NCBI GenBank assembly: GCA_005883655.1
Contig: VBDA01000164.1
Span: forward strand, 2,043 to 11,435
DNA: 9,393 nt
Direction of reading: 5' to 3'
DNA from: Betaproteobacteria bacterium
GTDB taxonomy: Bacteria > Pseudomonadota > Gammaproteobacteria > Burkholderiales > Casimicrobiaceae
Shown here: in pieces, positions 6,182 to 9,393 of the stretch
Position numbering within the stretch: position 1 is the first letter of the stretch
Layout of the letters: the number at the start of each line of letters is the position of its first letter
Translations under genes and position numbers: made by a program
Notes under the pieces: generated by a model
Seen by the model: the letters and a program-made list of their open reading frames with translations, nothing else
Database searches by the model: none
What the model was told of the DNA's origin: nothing

Positions 6182-7103
6182 AGTGCTGGTGATAAGTCGC
6201 CGCCAGCGCGTCGCGGTCGACGATGTGGTTCTGGCCGCCCCGCGATGCGATCTTCAGCGAGCCGAGCAGTGACGCGAGCCTTCCGGTACGGTCCCAATCC
6301 CAGCCGTGCCCGATGCCGTAGAGCAGTCCGGCGCGGTATGCGTCGCCGCAACCGGTGGGATCGACCAGCTTGGCCGGACTCAAAGTCGGTATCTCGAACA
6401 CCGTCCCGCCGGCATGGATGCGCGAGCCGTCCGCGCCAAGCGTCACGATCATCGCGTCGACGCGCGCGGCGATTTCCTTTTCCGACAGGCCGGTGCGCTC
6501 GGCGAGCATGCGCGCCTCGTAATCGTTCACCGCAACGTAATCGGCGCAATCGATCATCTCGATCAACTCCGCGCCCGAGAAGAGCGGCAGTCCCTGTCCC
6601 GGGTCGAACATAAAAGGAATGCGCGCGGCAGCGAATTCACGCACGTGCGCGGCCATGCCGTCGCGGCCATCGGGCGCGACGATGCCGAGCGCGATTCGAT
6701 CGACATCGGAAATATGATTCATGTGCGCCTGATTCATCGCTCCCGGATGAAACGCGGTGATCTGGTTGTCGTCAAGGTCGGTGATGATGTAAGCCTGCGC
6801 GGTAAATGTCCCGGCGACGGTGCGCACGGCGTCGGTCGCGATGCCGAAGGAAGACAGGCGCTCGATGTAGGCGCCGCCGTCGTCGCCAACCGTCGCCATC
6901 ACCACCGGGTCGCCGCCCAGGCCCTTCAAGTTATAGGCGATGTTGCCCGCGCAGCCGCCCCACTCGCGGCGCATTTCGGTGATCTGAAACGACACCGACA
7001 ACACGTGCGTCTGCTCGGGCAGGATATGGCGCGCGAAACGATCGGGAAACACCGTGATGGTGTCGATCGCGAGCGAACCGCAGATCAGCGTGCGTGGAGG
7101 CAT
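6162..7103 (-). CDS. PfkB-family carbohydrate/nucleoside kinase
   Basis: An ATP-dependent kinase of the ribokinase/PfkB superfamily, phosphorylating a sugar or nucleoside in the cytoplasm. The 313 residues show the Gly-rich N-terminal signature around GGCAGNIAYNLKGLGG (49-64) and the C-terminal signature DPTGCGDAYRAG (248-259), with D254 as the expected catalytic base in the GxGD anion-hole motif. A Cys replaces the common Ala there. TLGADGS (221-227) matches the nucleotide-binding region. The substrate cannot be read from the sequence; adenosine- or fructose-type kinase names are both possible. The ATG at 7103 opens directly into LICGSLAIDTI, as in homologues, but has no clear Shine-Dalgarno sequence. 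It is followed with overlap by the acyltransferase, so the two form a probable transcription unit. A candidate terminator lies just upstream. Confidence 0.9.
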   Translation of the reverse strand: MPPRTLICGSLAIDTITVFPDRFARHILPEQTHVLSVSFQITEMRREWGGCAGNIAYNLKGLGGDPVVMATVGDDGGAYIERLSSFGIATDAVRTVAGTFTAQAYIITDLDDNQITAFHPGAMNQAHMNHISDVDRIALGIVAPDGRDGMAAHVREFAAARIPFMFDPGQGLPLFSGAELIEMIDCADYVAVNDYEARMLAERTGLSEKEIAARVDAMIVTLGADGSRIHAGGTVFEIPTLSPAKLVDPTGCGDAYRAGLLYGIGHGWDWDRTGRLASLLGSLKIASRGGQNHIVDRDALAATYHQHYGHHLW

Positions 7104-7126
7104 GAAGCGTGAGCGGCTGGAGCCGG

Positions 7127-7164
7127 AAAAACGCGCAGTTTAACCCGGCGCCTAGAGCTGCGCG
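7127..7164 (-). terminator. Candidate intrinsic terminator after the sensor/regulator operon
   Basis: On the minus strand CGCGCAG (7164-7158) and CTGCGCG (7138-7132) can pair as a 7-bp GC-rich stem around a 19-base loop, followed directly by five T (7131-7127). The loop holds GGCGCC, which could compete. The position, 38-75 bases after the regulator stop and 23 before the kinase start, suits termination of the algZ-algR transcript. The long loop lowers confidence. Confidence 0.45.
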
Positions 7165-7175
7165 GTCCGCGCCCG

Positions 7176-7197
7176 GCGCTTATCGCACCACAAGCGC
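7176..7197 (-). repeat. Small inverted repeat just after the regulator gene
   Basis: GCGCTT (7176-7181) and AAGCGC (7192-7197) form a 6-bp stem with a 10-base loop right after the regulator stop. There is no T tract on the minus strand, so it is more likely an mRNA 3' stem than a terminator. Confidence 0.3.
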
Positions 7198-7201
7198 TCA
7201 C

Positions 7202-7966
7202 TTAAGCGTCGCGCCCGATCTCGCGGACAATGAATTGCTGACGGCGCGAGACCGGAAGAGCTTCGGTCACGCCGCGCAACATCACTTCCCAATGGGCGTC
7301 GCCATCGGCGCTCACCCGCCGCTCGAAGCCGCGTATGGCCTCACGCGCGACCAGACAATTCCGGTGCACGCGCACGAAGCGGGGGCCGAATTCCTCTTCC
7401 AGGCGGGTGAGCGACTCCTCGAGGAGAAACTCCCGATCGGCGGTACGTATCGTTATATATTTGAGCTCCGCTTTGAGGTAGACGATTTCGTCGATGGGAA
7501 CGAGCACCACCCGCGATCGCTCGGTCACCGACAGAAAGCGGCGCGCAGCGGCAGGCAAGCGGTTGAGCTTGGTGTCCGAAAGGGGTTTGAGCCGCGGTAC
7601 TTTTTGCAGCGCGCTGAGGAGGCGCTGAACACGTACCGGCTTCACCAGATAATCGATGGCGTGCACTTCGAACGCCGCGATCGCGTGCTCGTGGTATGCG
7701 GTCGTAAAGATCAGCACTGGCGGAAGTGGCAGCTTGAGCAGATGGCGCGCGAGCTCGATGCCATCCATATCAGGCATGTGAATGTCGGTAAGCACCAGGT
7801 CCGCGGGTGTCGTGCCGAGCAGATGCAGCGCCTCGCGCCCACTGCCGGCTTCGCCGACCACCAGCACGGGAAGCGCGGCGGTGCAATCGTCCAGCAGCTC
7901 GCGCAAGCGTCTGCGGGCGGGAGCCTCGTCATCGACCAGCACGATCCTCAGCGGTGCTTCAGTCAT
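7202..7966 (-). CDS. algR: LytTR-family response regulator (AlgR/LytR type)
   Basis: A two-component transcription regulator, phosphorylated by the kinase encoded just upstream. The 254 residues hold a receiver domain (about 5-122) with acidic residues D12/D13/E14, the phospho-acceptor D61 in LVLTDIHMPDMDG, T89 in FTTAY and K109 in LVKP. A LytTR DNA-binding domain (about 144-250) follows, with IVYLKAELKY, RFVRVHRNCLV and LPVSRR blocks. This is the AlgR architecture and length. The start ATG overlaps the kinase stop as ATGA, and GGAGAGG lies 4 bases upstream, so the pair is translationally coupled. Targets cannot be read from the sequence. In Pseudomonas AlgR controls alginate and twitching motility genes, which need not apply here. 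The symbol rests on family and context. Confidence 0.9.
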   Translation of the reverse strand: MTEAPLRIVLVDDEAPARRRLRELLDDCTAALPVLVVGEAGSGREALHLLGTTPADLVLTDIHMPDMDGIELARHLLKLPLPPVLIFTTAYHEHAIAAFEVHAIDYLVKPVRVQRLLSALQKVPRLKPLSDTKLNRLPAAARRFLSVTERSRVVLVPIDEIVYLKAELKYITIRTADREFLLEESLTRLEEEFGPRFVRVHRNCLVAREAIRGFERRVSADGDAHWEVMLRGVTEALPVSRRQQFIVREIGRDA

Positions 7967-8997
7967 GCGCCCTCTCCCGATTCCACGTATGTACGATACG
8001 GCATGCGAATGTGCACTTCGTAGCTGTCCCGCTTTGTCTTGCTCGCCAGGCTCGCCTCGGCGTCGAAATGCAGCGCGAGCCGCTCGCGAATGTTGGCTAG
8101 CGCCATATTGTTGCCGCCGTGATCGCTGTGGCTCATCTTATAGGGGTTGCGGAGGATCGCGTGCACTTCGCCGCGGCGCAGAAAGATATTAATCGCGATG
8201 ACCCCCGGAACGCTAGACCGCTCGATACCGTGGTAGACGGCGTTTTCGAGCAGGGGCTGCAGCAACAGCGGCGGCACCTGCGCGTCTCCGGGCATGTTGT
8301 CGATGTGCCATTCGATCGTCAGGCGCTCGCCGAGCCGCAGTTTTTCAAGGTCGAGGTATTGCCGGCACAGCTCGACCTCGTCGGAGAGCGGCGCGAGCTG
8401 ACGGTTATCCCGCATCAGAACGCGGAAAAGATCCGCGAGGTCTTCGAGGGCGGTTTCCGCGCGCCGCGGTTCGCTGCGCATCAACGACAATACCGCGGTG
8501 ATGCTGTTGAACAGGAAATGCGGCCGGATGCGGGCTTGCAGCGCTTGCAGCCGCGCTTCGGCGATCGCGGGCGAAAGCGCTTTCGCCCTGAGCTGAAAGT
8601 AGAACAGCAGCACGCCTGCGATCAACAGCGAGAACATCACGTGCCGTAACATGGCTCCGGTGGTCATGTCCGGAATAAGCGCAGCGAGCGCGGTGTTGAT
8701 GCCGAGACCGACCGCGAGCGTCACGGCCATAACGGAAGAGGCGCCGATGGCGTACGGCGCCCGCTCGAGCCATGGCGCAAGCAAATACAGAATCAGCAGC
8801 TCGCACAGCAAATGCGGCTCGACCACCGCGCTCATCTGCACCCACGCGTCGGAGATCGCCGCCCCGCGCTCCTCGCGGACAAACGCCGCGATCATGACGA
8901 CCGCGTTGACCAGAAGCAATATCCGAAGGATCGTTCCCAGATTGCGCAGCTCGGGAAGCGAGAGTGGGATCCTGTTTTGATTTATACTCGTGCGCAT
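7963..8997 (-). CDS. algZ: LytS/AlgZ-type membrane sensor histidine kinase
   Basis: The sensor partner of the adjacent LytTR regulator, in the inner membrane. From the ATG at 8997 the product is 344 residues. Hydrophobic segments lie at about 22-40, 62-76, 84-108 and 117-135. The His_kinase block RPHFLFNSI follows (phospho-acceptor His160), then the ATPase N box LLENAVYHGIE (249-259) and a G box around GGNN (294-297). The usual DxG box is replaced by RNPY (283-286), as I recall for AlgZ/FimS-type kinases. The frame stays open to a TTG at 9117, but GGAAG six bases before 8997, the odd Arg-rich upstream sequence and overlap with the argH upstream region favour the ATG. There is no periplasmic ligand domain of note, so the signal is unknown. 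Confidence 0.9.
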   Translation of the reverse strand: MRTSINQNRIPLSLPELRNLGTILRILLLVNAVVMIAAFVREERGAAISDAWVQMSAVVEPHLLCELLILYLLAPWLERAPYAIGASSVMAVTLAVGLGINTALAALIPDMTTGAMLRHVMFSLLIAGVLLFYFQLRAKALSPAIAEARLQALQARIRPHFLFNSITAVLSLMRSEPRRAETALEDLADLFRVLMRDNRQLAPLSDEVELCRQYLDLEKLRLGERLTIEWHIDNMPGDAQVPPLLLQPLLENAVYHGIERSSVPGVIAINIFLRRGEVHAILRNPYKMSHSDHGGNNMALANIRERLALHFDAEASLASKTKRDSYEVHIRMPYRTYVESGEGA

Positions 8998-9003
8998 TCG
9001 TCG

Positions 9004-9008
9004 CTTCC
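9004..9008 (-). promoter_or_regulatory. Ribosome binding site deciding the sensor kinase start
   Basis: GGAAG on the minus strand lies six bases before the ATG at 8997. It supports that start over the in-frame TTG at 9117. Confidence 0.65.
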
Positions 9009-9110
9009 GGCGCGACGGCGGAGATTTCGTCGCCGCGCGCCGCAGCAGGTCCGGATCATTACGCCAGGTGATGTAACGTCTGCTCCCTATTGTGGGCAAG
9101 AGGTCCGGGT

Positions 9111-9114
9111 GAGG
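9111..9114 (+). promoter_or_regulatory. argH ribosome binding site
   Basis: GAGG six bases before the ATG at 9121. I could not find a convincing promoter for either gene in the 123-base divergent region 8998-9120. Confidence 0.6.
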
Positions 9115-9120
9115 CAAGCC

Positions 9121-9393
9121 ATGTCTGCAGACAGATCAGATTCCCGCAATGGCGCCCTTCGCGGCTGGTCCGGCCGTTTCAGCGAGCCGGTCGCCGAGCT
9201 CGTGAAGCAATACACAGCCTCGGTCGATTTTGATCAGCGCCTCGCGGAAGCAGACATCGCGGGGTCGCTCGCGCACGCTCGCATGCTAGCCGCAATCGGC
9301 GTGCTGACTGCCGCCGACCTCGCAGCGATCGAACTCGGATTGACCGCGATCAGAGGCGAGGTCGAGCGTTCCGAATTCGTGTGGTCACGCGAC
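9121..9393 (+). CDS. argH: Argininosuccinate lyase, N-terminal part (3' end outside window)
   Basis: Splits argininosuccinate into arginine and fumarate, the last step of arginine synthesis, in the cytoplasm. The 91 codons present read through the right edge without a stop. They carry WSGRFSEPV (16-24; the family usually has WGGRF), VKQYTASVDFDQRL (28-41) and DIAGSLAHARML (45-56), the diagnostic start of ArgH. The catalytic core and the signature GSSxMPxKxN lie beyond the window. The N-terminus is about 10 residues longer before the WxGRF motif than in the shortest homologues. It is divergent from the sensor kinase gene, an arrangement I recall as common in betaproteobacteria. Confidence 0.93.
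   Translation, partial: MSADRSDSRNGALRGWSGRFSEPVAELVKQYTASVDFDQRLAEADIAGSLAHARMLAAIGVLTAADLAAIELGLTAIRGEVERSEFVWSRD

Noticed and set aside
7109..8023. Long open frame (304 codons) on the plus strand
   Set aside because: It lies antisense to the well-supported LytTR regulator, has no recognisable motif, and is typical of spurious open frames opposite GC-rich genes.
8998..9117. TTG start extending the sensor kinase by 40 residues
   Set aside because: The extension is Arg/Pro-rich and covers the intergenic region with argH. The ATG at 8997 has a better ribosome site and a usual N-terminus.

Overview
The window looks like chromosomal DNA of a GC-rich betaproteobacterium (Burkholderiales/Nitrosomonadales-like). 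This rests on protein family resemblance: a CoxB whose C-terminus carries two fused cytochrome c domains, an AlgZ/AlgR-type pair divergent from argH, and an ApaH typical of the group. The genus cannot be named from sequence alone.

Layout. 1-1199 (-): cytochrome c oxidase subunit II with two C-terminal haem c domains, its 3' end outside the window. 1397-1473 (-): tRNA-Arg(CCG) with encoded CCA and a plausible sigma70 promoter. 1608-2497 (+): a membrane-anchored c5-like cytochrome joined by an Ala/Pro/Ser linker to a c551-like cytochrome, the two halves lying in different frames. 2519-4487 (-): a Rep/UvrD-type helicase, also broken between frames, in which an imperfect copy of a later part of the same gene replaces the region around motif Ib. 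4594-5415 (+): apaH. 5351-6181 (-) and 6162-7103 (-): a PlsC-type acyltransferase and a PfkB-family kinase, overlapping by 20 bp. 7202-7966 and 7963-8997 (-): a LytTR response regulator and its LytS/AlgZ-type kinase, in order kinase then regulator, overlapping by ATGA. 9121-9393 (+): the start of argH. Genes are dense and no gene-free stretch exceeds 300 bases.

Function. The left end belongs to aerobic respiration: CoxB receives electrons from c-type cytochromes, and the neighbouring c5/c551 protein is a plausible donor. The middle is housekeeping (helicase, Ap4A hydrolysis, phospholipid acylation, a small-molecule kinase). The right end is a sensor/regulator pair beside an arginine biosynthesis gene.

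I found no convincing undescribed system: no CRISPR, phage, transposon or defence genes. The main anomalies are the two adjacent broken genes, above all the 73-bp internal copy inside the helicase gene, which a simple one-base sequencing error cannot explain.
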